Below, in pieces: positions 1 through 5,669 of a stretch of DNA of 8,390 nt (position 1 is the first letter of the stretch; each line of letters starts with the position of its first letter). The position numbers and the translations under genes are program-made. Source of the DNA: an uncultured Eubacteriales bacterium (GTDB taxonomy: Bacteria > Bacillota > Clostridia > Oscillospirales > Oscillospiraceae). The DNA lies in contig URPI01000097.1 of NCBI GenBank assembly GCA_900549705.1, positions 1 through 8,390 on the forward strand. The letters are read 5' to 3'. The notes under the pieces were generated by a model. It was given only the letters and a program-made list of their open reading frames with translations, ran no database searches and was not told the DNA's origin.

Positions 1-23
1 AAGATTCGCTGCGCTCTGCAACA

Positions 24-77
24 CCCCCGGGGGAAGCCAAGGCGGCTGCGCCGCTGGTGGGAGGCTAAGAGCCTCCC
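24..77. repeat. Cluster of short extragenic palindromes
   Basis: Three perfect inverted repeats lie side by side: CCCCC/GGGGG with no loop (24-33), GCGGC-TGC-GCCGC (42-54) and GGGAGGC-TAAGA-GCCTCCC (59-77). They follow the stop of the minus-strand TRIC gene, but no T-run follows any of them on either strand, so a rho-independent terminator is not supported. Clustered GC-rich hairpins of this kind often belong to interspersed extragenic repeats. No second copy is visible in the window, so the repeat-family assignment is an inference. The element may continue past the left edge. Confidence 0.4.
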
Positions 78-114
78 CTACAAGGGCGGAGCAATCAAGC
101 TTCCGGTGGAATCT

Positions 115-762
115 TTACCCCTCCAGGTTGACCTTTGGCAGATTCCAAAGAAAATGGGCAGCCAGCTTGCGCAGCACCAGCACCAGCAGGAAACCGCTGA
201 CCATGGCAAGGTTTTCCATGCCGGTCCAGCGATACAGCATTGCCAGAACAATGGCACCGGCAATGGCGGCAACGGCGTAGATGTGCTTGCGGAAAATGTC
301 GGGCATCTGGCAGGCCATGATGTCCCGCAGTGCGCCGCCGCCTACAGCGGTGATGAAGCCCAGGAAGCAAATGAGGAAGTAGTTATCCGGGTAGCCTGCC
401 CGCACACCTGCCATGACCCCATCCACCGTAAAGGCAGCCAGCCCCAGGGAATCGAACCAGAACAGCAGCTGGTCATACAGGGGAGCCAGCTTCCGGGGCA
501 TATGACGATGCCGGTATACCAGCAGGAACACAATGTTCGCCACAATGGCGGCTGCCAGCACATAAAACGGATTGCGGAACATCATGGGGGGCGTGGCACC
601 GATGATTAAATCCCGAATGACACCGCCGCCGCAGGCGGTGGTGATGGCAAGAACGTTGACACCGAAAATATCCATCTTCTTGCGAATGCCGACAAAAGTC
701 CCGGAAATAGCGAAGGCAATGGTGCCGATCAGGTCGAAAAAAGAGAGCAGTGTAACAGACAT
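115..762 (-). CDS. TRIC-type (UPF0126/YicG-like) membrane protein
   Basis: The product is a 215-residue polytopic inner-membrane protein of the UPF0126 family, whose characterised bacterial and archaeal members are trimeric cation (K+-permeable) channels related to animal TRIC. The sequence shows the family's internal duplication: two hydrophobic halves, each carrying a glycine-rich motif, GGGVIRD at residues 45-51 and GGGALRD at 141-147, with hydrophobic segments around 4-25, 33-50, 66-84, 100-120, 128-143, 160-177 and 186-200. The length is normal for the family. The open frame continues upstream to 984, but I chose the ATG at 762 because TTGGAGGAAG sits 7 nt before it, a promoter lies just upstream, and homology-like sequence begins there. 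It appears monocistronic. The family is confident; ion specificity and physiological role cannot be read from the sequence. Confidence 0.9.
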   Translation of the reverse strand: MSVTLLSFFDLIGTIAFAISGTFVGIRKKMDIFGVNVLAITTACGGGVIRDLIIGATPPMMFRNPFYVLAAAIVANIVFLLVYRHRHMPRKLAPLYDQLLFWFDSLGLAAFTVDGVMAGVRAGYPDNYFLICFLGFITAVGGGALRDIMACQMPDIFRKHIYAVAAIAGAIVLAMLYRWTGMENLAMVSGFLLVLVLRKLAAHFLWNLPKVNLEG

Positions 763-792
763 ATTGCTTCCTCCAAGGGAAAAATCAAAGGG

Positions 793-821
793 ATTATAGC
801 ACATCCCGGGGGAAAACACAA
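793..821 (-). promoter_or_regulatory. Sigma-A promoter of the TRIC gene
   Basis: On the minus strand there is a -35 box TTGTGT (816-821), a 17-nt spacer and a perfect -10 box TATAAT (793-798) preceded by TGC, which makes an extended -10. Transcription would start near 786, giving a leader of about 24 nt that holds the Shine-Dalgarno site. The spacer contains CCCGGG. The whole element closely matches the promoter at 4589-4617. Confidence 0.75.
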
Positions 822-874
822 TCAACGGGAAAACTATTTTTAGCCCGGTGCAGCCTTTGGCATGACAAGAGGAC

Positions 875-955
875 CGGACGTGGATAACCCTCGGAATCCG
901 GCAGCGTCCGTGACAGTGGAATAAGGCATCTCCGCAGGAAATGAACCCTGCGGAG
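875..955 (+). other. Two tandem hairpins before the remnant gene
   Basis: The 822-962 stretch contains two stem-loops. The first pairs CGGACG (875-880) with CGTCCG (905-910) and has an inner GGAT/ATCC pair (882-885/896-899). The second is a perfect 9-bp stem, 930-938 with 947-955, and an 8-nt loop. The right arm of the second stem includes the GGAG (952-955 region) that serves as the Shine-Dalgarno site for the ATG at 963, so the stem would mask it in a plus-strand transcript. This may be a leader structure of the decayed gene downstream. No known riboswitch class is recognised and no convincing plus-strand promoter was found. Confidence 0.3.
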
Positions 956-962
956 CAGCAAA

Positions 963-1146
963 ATGAGTACAGTGACCAAAACAAGCGAGCAGATGCTTTA
1001 TTTGATGGCGTGTGCGCTCCAGGATGTTTCTGCGTAGAAAGAATTTTTGCCCGATGTGGATTTGCAGCAGCTTTTTAAGAGAGCATCAATAAAAGCCAAC
1101 AAAGGCGTTTTGATTTCAATATTGCGGCTTGTGTATCGGTCATTTG
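963..1146 (+). pseudogene. Remnant resembling a nucleotidyltransferase-family gene
   Basis: An ATG at 963, with GGAG 7 nt upstream, opens a 24-codon frame ending in TAG (1035-1037). The same frame then continues with protein-like residues (EFLPDVDLQQLF and onward) to about 1120-1146. Residues around QMLYLMACALQ, followed after the stop by DVDLQQLFKRAS, resemble the N-terminal start of the uncharacterised nucleotidyltransferase family (NTP_transf_5-like: an LLYLLACAL-type helix, then a D-L-x-x-L-Y-x-L-A helix). The catalytic part is absent, so this would be a gene broken by an in-frame stop plus a large 3' deletion. An intact plus-strand terminator follows directly and supports a former plus-strand gene. 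An alternative 45-codon frame starts at 941 but has a badly spaced ribosome site. The family match is by eye and tentative. Confidence 0.4.
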
Positions 1147-1182
1147 AACAGCAGGGTTCTATTTTGAGCCTTGCTGTTTTTT
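1147..1182 (+). terminator. Rho-independent terminator, plus strand
   Basis: A 13-bp stem (1147-1159 with 1166-1178, including two G-U pairs) closes a 6-nt loop and runs directly into a T-run (1177-1182). The minus strand has no T-run after the stem, so the element works on the plus strand. No intact plus-strand gene precedes it. It most likely ended the gene whose remnant starts at 963. Confidence 0.8.
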
Positions 1183-1250
1183 GCGCCCGGTGCGTACACG
1201 TTCCGGGGGAATCGTCCGCGAGCGGGAAGGGCTGACCGGAATAACGATGC

Positions 1251-1303
1251 AAAGAAAAAAGTCTCGCAGCAGCCGGATTCACTGGAATCCGGCTGCTGCG
1301 AGA
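1251..1303 (-). terminator. Strong rho-independent terminator of the C11 protease gene
   Basis: A perfect 19-bp stem (1262-1280 with 1285-1303) has a 4-nt loop and is followed on the minus strand by a T-rich tract (complement of 1251-1260, six T then CTTT). It lies about 35 nt past the stop codon of the minus-strand protease gene. The plus strand has no T-run on the other side, so the terminator serves the minus strand. Confidence 0.92.
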
Positions 1304-1338
1304 GGGCGGCTGAGAATGACCTCTGGCCCGATGATAGC

Positions 1339-3378
1339 CTACAGATAGAAATCAATCATTTCCGATAGCTCGGCTTGACCGAAGATGTCGGTCAGGCGGA
1401 AGCAATAGAAGAAGGTGGAATCGGCACCCTCCAGAGAAATGTACTCAAATGCGGGCGGCTCTTTTCCCACAATGATGGGGTCACCCTCGAAGGTGTCCTC
1501 AGCCAGCTCGTCAGAGCCGTCATCATAGAGCATGGGGTAGAGGGGAATCAGCTCGTCTCCTTCCGCCAGCTGGGTCAGGCCGCGCACCGGCAGACCGTTA
1601 TCATTGTAGCCCTCGGTGAATCCGGCAATCACGCCGCTGGGATTTGCCGCTGTGAACATCATCACCAGGTAGCCGTCTGTGCCGTTGTACTTCACGGGAA
1701 TGACGCTGCGGCGCATATTCTGCGTCCGTACCTGGTCATACATCACCACCAGCTGGCCTTCCAGCATGGGCCAGGTTCCGTCAAAGCCGCTGACGATGTC
1801 GCCGGTTTCCCAGTCGATACCGGCATCCTGCATGGAGCCCAGTTCCACAAAGATGGTGTCCTCGTCGTCGCCGGCATCCAGGTACAAAAGACCTTCTACC
1901 AGCGAAAGGTTGTTCAGCTCGTCTTGGGTCAGGGTCATGTAGCAGGTGTAGTCGGAATCCAGGTCGAGGGTGCATTCTTCCGCCTCTGGCTCGTCTGGGG
2001 TGATGGCACCGGAAATAATGTTGTCCCAATTTGCCCAGATGCCGGATAGCTGCCCGGAGGGCGCAGAACTCTCTGCGGCTTCAACCCCGGCATCCTCCGG
2101 CGCGACATAGCTGCCGCCGGGCACATAGGAGGCGGAGGTGAACTGCCCGGAGGGGGCAGCGGCTTGCTCCGGCTTCTGCAAGGTAAAGGTGTAGTTTCCG
2201 CCGGCCAGCAAGGTGGCGTAGCCATAGGCAAACTGGCTGAAATTGGGGTATTGCTCCCCGCAGTCATAGGCGGCGAAGTTATCCAGAAAGTCCAATGTGG
2301 TGTCACCGGGCAGCATCACGCTCATGCCGGTGAGATAGTCAAACGTGTCCGTGCCGATGCAGTAGTAAATGCAGTCCTGATAGCTTTTTTCCAGCTGGCT
2401 TGCCATGTTGGGGGCAAACTGCCGGGTGGCATCCAGGAAGGCTGTGAAATCTACCTGGTCGGAGGAGGCATCTGAGAACTTGCCAAAGGAATACATACGC
2501 TGCCGGGAGCGGCTGATGGTGGGCAGCTGGCCGTTCGATAGGGCATCCGACAGGTAGGCGGCGTAGGTTTCCAATTGGTCGCGGAAAGCGGGAAGGGCGG
2601 CAAGGTTCATGACGCTCTGGCTCAGATAGTCGTTGGGATTGTCCTCCAAACAGGCAGACATAAAATTATCTGCAATGGAGACGGCAATGTCGGCGCTGTC
2701 CATGCCGGTGTCATTGGCCAAATCGCTCAGCCAGCCCAGATAATTCCAGCCGATGCCGGGTTCCAACTCCTCGCTGGCAACCATATAATCGGCGTACTGC
2801 GCCATGTGAACGGCCATCTCGTATGTTGCCATCAAGCAGGCATCAAAGCCCACAATGTCCAGGTGGAAGTCCGGGTTTTGCTGGCTGTAGTCGTGCAGGG
2901 CATCGTTGACCTCATGAATGGTCAGACTGTCGTAGTTGGCGGTTTCGTCAAAGCACACACCGGTGGACCCGCCGCCGTGATCCCACAGCACCAGAATGTA
3001 GCGGTCGGCAGGGTAGGAGTCCACTGCCCAGGCCACAAAATCGGTGAGCGTTTCCTTGTCGGCCATGCTCTGCCAGGGCAGCACCTCCAGGTCGTTGAAG
3101 GTGCCATAGGTGATGGTGAAGCGGTTGATGGCCTCGCCGGTAAGATCCTCGTCATCCCAGGTGTAAGCGCCGCCCGCCTGCACGGCAACGGTGACCTCTT
3201 CCGGCAGGTCAACGCTCGCCATCTCATACATATCCTCCACGCAGGCGCTTTGCAGGTCGGTGCCGCACATATACATCATGACGGTGGTGGTTGGTGCTTC
3301 TGCCCGGGCGGTGGGTGGCGACACCAACAGCATGGCCAGCACCAACAGCGGAATAATGTAGAATCGTAGCTTTTTCAT
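1339..3378 (-). CDS. Secreted clostripain-family (peptidase C11) cysteine protease
   Basis: The product is a 679-residue predicted extracellular cysteine protease. A signal peptide is clear: KK near the start, a hydrophobic core at residues 6-20 and an ARA cleavage site at about 26. The C11 catalytic region follows: the YMCGTDLQS strand (36-44), the catalytic histidine in DHGGG (H134) and the catalytic cysteine in GFDACLMA (C181), then the conserved ASEELEPGIGW segment (201-211). Residues about 405-445 form a Pro/Ser/Gly/Ala-rich linker with APSGQ occurring twice (408-412, 439-443). The region from about 455 to the end is acidic, of unrecognised fold and probably a separate domain. There is no LPxTG, lipobox or C-terminal membrane helix, so the protein is likely released. 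The family cleaves after Arg/Lys, but specificity here is not established. Start: ATG at 3378 with AAGGAGG 4 nt upstream. The gene is monocistronic, with its own promoter and terminator. Confidence 0.92.
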   Translation of the reverse strand: MKKLRFYIIPLLVLAMLLVSPPTARAEAPTTTVMMYMCGTDLQSACVEDMYEMASVDLPEEVTVAVQAGGAYTWDDEDLTGEAINRFTITYGTFNDLEVLPWQSMADKETLTDFVAWAVDSYPADRYILVLWDHGGGSTGVCFDETANYDSLTIHEVNDALHDYSQQNPDFHLDIVGFDACLMATYEMAVHMAQYADYMVASEELEPGIGWNYLGWLSDLANDTGMDSADIAVSIADNFMSACLEDNPNDYLSQSVMNLAALPAFRDQLETYAAYLSDALSNGQLPTISRSRQRMYSFGKFSDASSDQVDFTAFLDATRQFAPNMASQLEKSYQDCIYYCIGTDTFDYLTGMSVMLPGDTTLDFLDNFAAYDCGEQYPNFSQFAYGYATLLAGGNYTFTLQKPEQAAAPSGQFTSASYVPGGSYVAPEDAGVEAAESSAPSGQLSGIWANWDNIISGAITPDEPEAEECTLDLDSDYTCYMTLTQDELNNLSLVEGLLYLDAGDDEDTIFVELGSMQDAGIDWETGDIVSGFDGTWPMLEGQLVVMYDQVRTQNMRRSVIPVKYNGTDGYLVMMFTAANPSGVIAGFTEGYNDNGLPVRGLTQLAEGDELIPLYPMLYDDGSDELAEDTFEGDPIIVGKEPPAFEYISLEGADSTFFYCFRLTDIFGQAELSEMIDFYL

Positions 3379-3432
3379 ATAGCCTCCTTGCGGTCAGAAA
3401 CGGGGCAGAACAAATATGCCCTTTTGCATTGC

Positions 3433-3461
3433 ATTATACAGTTTGAGAAAAAAGAAGTCCA
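3433..3461 (-). promoter_or_regulatory. Sigma-A promoter of the C11 protease gene
   Basis: The minus strand carries TGGACT (3456-3461, four of six matches to TTGACA), a 17-nt T-rich spacer and a perfect TATAAT (3433-3438). Transcription would begin near 3426, giving a leader of about 48 nt to the ATG at 3378. Confidence 0.65.
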
Positions 3462-3654
3462 TTGGCAGATAGGCCAAAATTCCGCCCGCCGGATTGGTGC
3501 AATTGTCGGAAGGGGAGCGGCGGAGAAAACACCGCTTCATCTGTCTCTACTGTATGGAATAATAGAAAATGACAGACTTGGCTCGGTTTCATGATACGGA
3601 ATTTACTGTGATGCAATTTTTTGAATTTAAAATTGCCGAACTTGCAAAAATGCT
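3462..3654. other. Gene-free stretch upstream of the protease promoter
   Basis: No supported gene is seen here. A short plus-strand frame (ATG at 3569, 47 codons, stop 3710-3712) reads plausibly in its middle (FHDTEFTVMQFFEFKIAELA) but has only a weak ribosome site, and its 3' end runs through the terminator hairpin at 3666-3698, so it is not called as a gene. An A/T-rich near-palindrome (AATTTT and AAAATT arms) lies around 3616-3635. Base composition is clearly more A/T-rich than in the protease gene. Confidence 0.4.
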
Positions 3655-3698
3655 GCAAAGCAAAACCCCGCAAGAACCGAGGCGCAGTTCTTGCGGGG
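3655..3698 (-). terminator. Rho-independent terminator downstream of the LytTR-PAS gene
   Basis: A perfect 12-bp GC-rich stem (3666-3677 with 3687-3698) has a 9-nt loop and is followed on the minus strand by TTTTGCTTTG. It lies about 160 nt past the stop of the minus-strand regulator gene, with no other minus-strand gene between. A shorter hairpin followed by five T (complement of about 3789-3803) lies closer to the gene and could share the task. Confidence 0.65.
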
Positions 3699-3828
3699 GA
3701 GATGGAAGATGATATGGATGGGAGGGCAAATCCAAGGACACAAAGTCCGGGAAATTTTTCGGAATCAACGCAGAGGACAGGAATTGGAAAAACCGGGCTG
3801 CCCGAGGGAAAATACACACGGGACACCA

Positions 3829-3858
3829 GGGGGATAATCAGGAATGATTCCCCTTTTT
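3829..3858 (+). terminator. Hairpin with T-run overlapping the regulator's stop codon
   Basis: On the plus strand GGGGA and ATC (3830-3834, 3837-3839) pair with GAT and TCCCC (3846-3853) across a 6-nt loop with a 2-nt bulge, followed by five T (3854-3858). This looks like a modest plus-strand terminator that would stop any transcript running against the minus-strand regulator gene, whose stop codon it overlaps. No intact plus-strand gene precedes it, so its real role is uncertain. Confidence 0.35.
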
Positions 3859-4558
3859 ATTCGATTCCGTTCTCTGTCACTTGCAGCACACAGGCACAGT
3901 AGCCGGGTTCGGGCTGATAGCAGTGGATGGTAAGATATTTTCCGATCTCCGGGCTGTAATCGCGGAGGGTGTGTTTTGTACCGTTCAGAGCCACGTCTGC
4001 ATATGCCACGAGCCATTTTTTGTCGCCATTGCGGAAGACTTCGTAGAACGAGCGGTTCAGCATTTCTTCCACGGGAACGCCTTCCACATTTGCCATTTCT
4101 GCATTGCAATAGCGAAAAACGAAATCCACGCCGCGACCCTCCTCGTTAAAGGTAAGCTCTATCACGCAGAATGCCAGCGGCATATCATCCAGCAGAGTGC
4201 ATTTTTCCAGCATATTCAGGGGGAGAGGCTGTGTGTCGGTCAGCCCGATTTCTGTGCGCAGACGGCGATGGCTGCTCAAACCGCGCTTGCGTCCTTGAAA
4301 AGTGCGGCCATCTGACATGGTATAAACGCCATCATGGCTGATATTTACAATGTGGCTGCGGCAAACGACCGTCCCCTTGCTGATGTTCAGGAACTCGCCC
4401 TCCGGCAAAACGGACAAAACATCGTGTACGGGGGCAAACAATGAAAATTCCTCGCCGTCCGTGCGGCAAATGACTGTTTTGTGGTCATTGCGGTAAATGT
4501 ACAGAATGTTCCCCGCGCAAAGGTCATGCTTTTGAAACCAAGTGTTCAGGTTGGCCAT
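3857..4558 (-). CDS. LytTR-like DNA-binding protein with C-terminal PAS domain
   Basis: This is a 233-residue putative transcription regulator. Residues about 14-100 resemble a LytTR DNA-binding domain: ILYIYRNDHKTVICRTDGEEF (split here as ILYIYRND and HKTVICRTDGEEF), then LPEGEFLNISKGTVV with the conserved SHIVNI segment (68-73), and a final MSDGRTFQGRKR strand and basic turn. Residues about 119-230 resemble a PAS sensor of the type common in Clostridia (MPLAFCVIEL, then NAEMANVEG and RSFYEVF). No receiver, kinase or GGDEF domain is present. LytTR usually sits at the C-terminus after a receiver, so this order is unusual. Start: the ATG at 4558 has AAAGGAG 7 nt upstream and lies downstream of a good promoter; an upstream in-frame ATG (4615) lies inside the promoter. 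It is divergent from the sugar transferase. The ligand and targets are unknown. Confidence 0.72.
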   Translation of the reverse strand: MANLNTWFQKHDLCAGNILYIYRNDHKTVICRTDGEEFSLFAPVHDVLSVLPEGEFLNISKGTVVCRSHIVNISHDGVYTMSDGRTFQGRKRGLSSHRRLRTEIGLTDTQPLPLNMLEKCTLLDDMPLAFCVIELTFNEEGRGVDFVFRYCNAEMANVEGVPVEEMLNRSFYEVFRNGDKKWLVAYADVALNGTKHTLRDYSPEIGKYLTIHCYQPEPGYCACVLQVTENGIE

Positions 4559-4588
4559 AGAGACGCTCCTTTGTTGTGTAATATGTCC

Positions 4589-4617
4589 AGTATAGCACAC
4601 CCGGGCAGAAAGCACAA
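4589..4617 (-). promoter_or_regulatory. Sigma-A promoter of the LytTR-PAS gene
   Basis: On the minus strand there is TTGTGC (4612-4617), a 17-nt spacer and TATACT (4589-4594), with TGC just before the -10 as an extended element. Transcription would start near 4582 and the ATG at 4558 follows about 24 nt later. The spacer contains CCCGGG and the element is a close relative of the TRIC promoter at 793-821. Confidence 0.75.
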
Positions 4618-4637
4618 TAAGTACGTTAAAGCTTGCG

Positions 4638-4665
4638 GCAGAATGATTTTTGCGGTATCATTCGC
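4638..4665. promoter_or_regulatory. Inverted repeat between divergent promoters, possible operator
   Basis: GAATGAT (4641-4647) and ATCATTC (4657-4663) are exact inverted copies separated by 9 nt, extendable by GC/GC (4638-4639 with 4664-4665) across a bulged A. The repeat sits between the -35 box of the regulator promoter (4612-4617) and that of the sugar transferase promoter (4713-4718). This is a natural place for a shared operator. No protein can be assigned; classical LytTR sites are direct repeats, not this form. Confidence 0.35.
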
Positions 4666-4712
4666 TGTTACCCATGATAAGCAATTCTTACATGGCAAAA
4701 AGCGGTGGATTA

Positions 4713-4741
4713 TTGACTTTTGAACATGGCTTGCATATACT
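4713..4741 (+). promoter_or_regulatory. Sigma-A promoter of the sugar transferase gene
   Basis: TTGACT (4713-4718, five of six matches) is followed by a 17-nt spacer and TATACT (4736-4741, five of six matches). Transcription would start near 4748, leaving a leader of about 127 nt before the first ATG of the transferase at 4875. Confidence 0.7.
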
Positions 4742-4874
4742 GATAAACATATTGATCGGCTTGATATCCCAGAAGAAGTGCCGATGCACAATCCTTATCG
4801 GCTGGCGGGTCATGCCGTAAATTGAATCGGCCTATCTGCCGCTGTGCGCGGAAAGGCGTTCCCGTGGGGAAAAT
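4742..4874 (+). other. Leader of the sugar transferase transcript
   Basis: This is the rest of the 316-nt gap between the divergent genes. A plus-strand frame opens after a TGA at 4721-4723 and stops at 4823-4825; its second half reads protein-like (LDIPEEVPMHNPYRLAGHAV). Only a 13-codon part has its own ATG (4784), with a weak ribosome site. It may be the tail of a lost gene, a leader peptide or chance. A 5-bp hairpin (CCGAT/ATCGG, about 4781-4801) overlaps it. No known riboswitch is recognised. Confidence 0.25.
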
Positions 4875-5669
4875 ATGAGTGCATCTGCAATCGCAGTGCA
4901 AGAAGGGCAGGAAGGCGCAGCAATGGTACAAATCAGAGATGAACAGGATATTCCGCCGAACGTCCTTAAAATGACTGCCTGTGCAGATGGCGTGAACGCG
5001 ATTGATAAAGCCGCTGTAAAGGACCTTCAATTTGTCGGCATTACGAATCATCGTTATTCAGCGTTCAAGAGGATGATGGATATGATTCTTGCGCTAGCTG
5101 CGCTCGTCGTGATTGCGGCTCCAATGCTGATTATTTCCATGATGGTGTATATTGACGATCCGGGCAATGTTATATTCGCTCAGTACCGTGTTGGAATGGG
5201 TGGCCGCCGCTTTAAGCTCTATAAGCTGCGTACCATGCGGCAGGATACACCCCGGTATATGCCATCAAGCGAGGTTGATGACCCTGACCGGTACATAACG
5301 CGCATTGGGCACATTTTACGCAGATTCTCCATTGATGAGCTGCCTCAGCTGTTCAATGTACTCCGGGGAGATATGAGCATTGTCGGGCCAAGACCCTTGA
5401 TTTCGGACGAACAGGAAATCCATCATCTTCGTAGAAAATTCGGTGTTTACGAAATTCGCCCAGGCTTGACAGGACTTGCGCAAATCCATGGCCGTGACAT
5501 GGTTGCGCCTGCTGACAAGGTTCGCTGGGATGTCCGGTATTTGGAGGAATTCGGATTCTGGACGGATGTAAAAATCGTATTTTCAACCATCCCGAAGATT
5601 ATAGGAGGAAATGGGATTGCGGAAGGCTTTCAAACTGCCAAAAGCGGAAAAGAAAGCGTAAGAAGCTGA
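4875..5669 (+). CDS. Sugar transferase (monotopic polyprenyl-phosphate phosphoglycosyltransferase)
   Basis: The product is a 264-residue enzyme of the bacterial sugar transferase family (PglC/WcaJ type), which moves a phosphosugar from a nucleotide sugar to undecaprenyl phosphate at the inner membrane, the first step of many exopolysaccharide, capsule or glycan pathways. Visible hallmarks are YSAFKRMMDM and a hydrophobic re-entrant helix with a proline (about 66-91, P83), FKLYKLRTMR (113-122), the catalytic Asp-Glu pair in SIDELPQLFNVLRGDMSIVGPRP (D154-E155, with GPRP at 171-174) and RPGLTGLAQIHGR (195-207). There is no large N-terminal CoA-binding-like domain, so it is the short PglC-like form, but with about 60 polar residues before the helix. 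Start is uncertain: ATG 4875 follows GTGGGGA; ATG 4923 (residue 17) follows AGGAAGG 7 nt upstream. No glycosyltransferase, flippase or polymerase gene accompanies it. Two sampled 60-nt lines are 44% GC, against 62% for two lysS lines, which suggests transfer. Confidence 0.9.
   Translation: MSASAIAVQEGQEGAAMVQIRDEQDIPPNVLKMTACADGVNAIDKAAVKDLQFVGITNHRYSAFKRMMDMILALAALVVIAAPMLIISMMVYIDDPGNVIFAQYRVGMGGRRFKLYKLRTMRQDTPRYMPSSEVDDPDRYITRIGHILRRFSIDELPQLFNVLRGDMSIVGPRPLISDEQEIHHLRRKFGVYEIRPGLTGLAQIHGRDMVAPADKVRWDVRYLEEFGFWTDVKIVFSTIPKIIGGNGIAEGFQTAKSGKESVRS

Noticed and set aside
115..984. Longer reading of the TRIC gene starting at 984
   Set aside because: The extra 74 residues run through the promoter at 793-821 and are Cys/Arg-rich without family resemblance; the ATG at 762 has an excellent ribosome site.
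941..1078. Alternative 45-codon Cys-containing frame starting at 941
   Set aside because: Its only ribosome-site-like sequence (AGGAA) abuts the ATG with no spacing; the 963 frame has proper spacing and family-like sequence.
2575..3369. 264-codon plus-strand open frame opposite the C11 protease
   Set aside because: It is a reverse-strand shadow of a clear protease gene, rich in Gly/His/Val/Gln as expected for an antisense frame, with no recognisable motif.
3434..3826. 130-codon minus-strand open frame upstream of the protease
   Set aside because: It crosses both the terminator hairpin at 3666-3698 and the protease promoter and shows no protein-like pattern or ribosome site.
4621..4670. Possible LytTR direct-repeat binding site upstream of the regulator
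   Set aside because: Only one reasonable half-site (TACGTTAAA) is present; the next GTT core is 42 nt away and poorly matched, whereas real sites have two cores about one helical turn apart.
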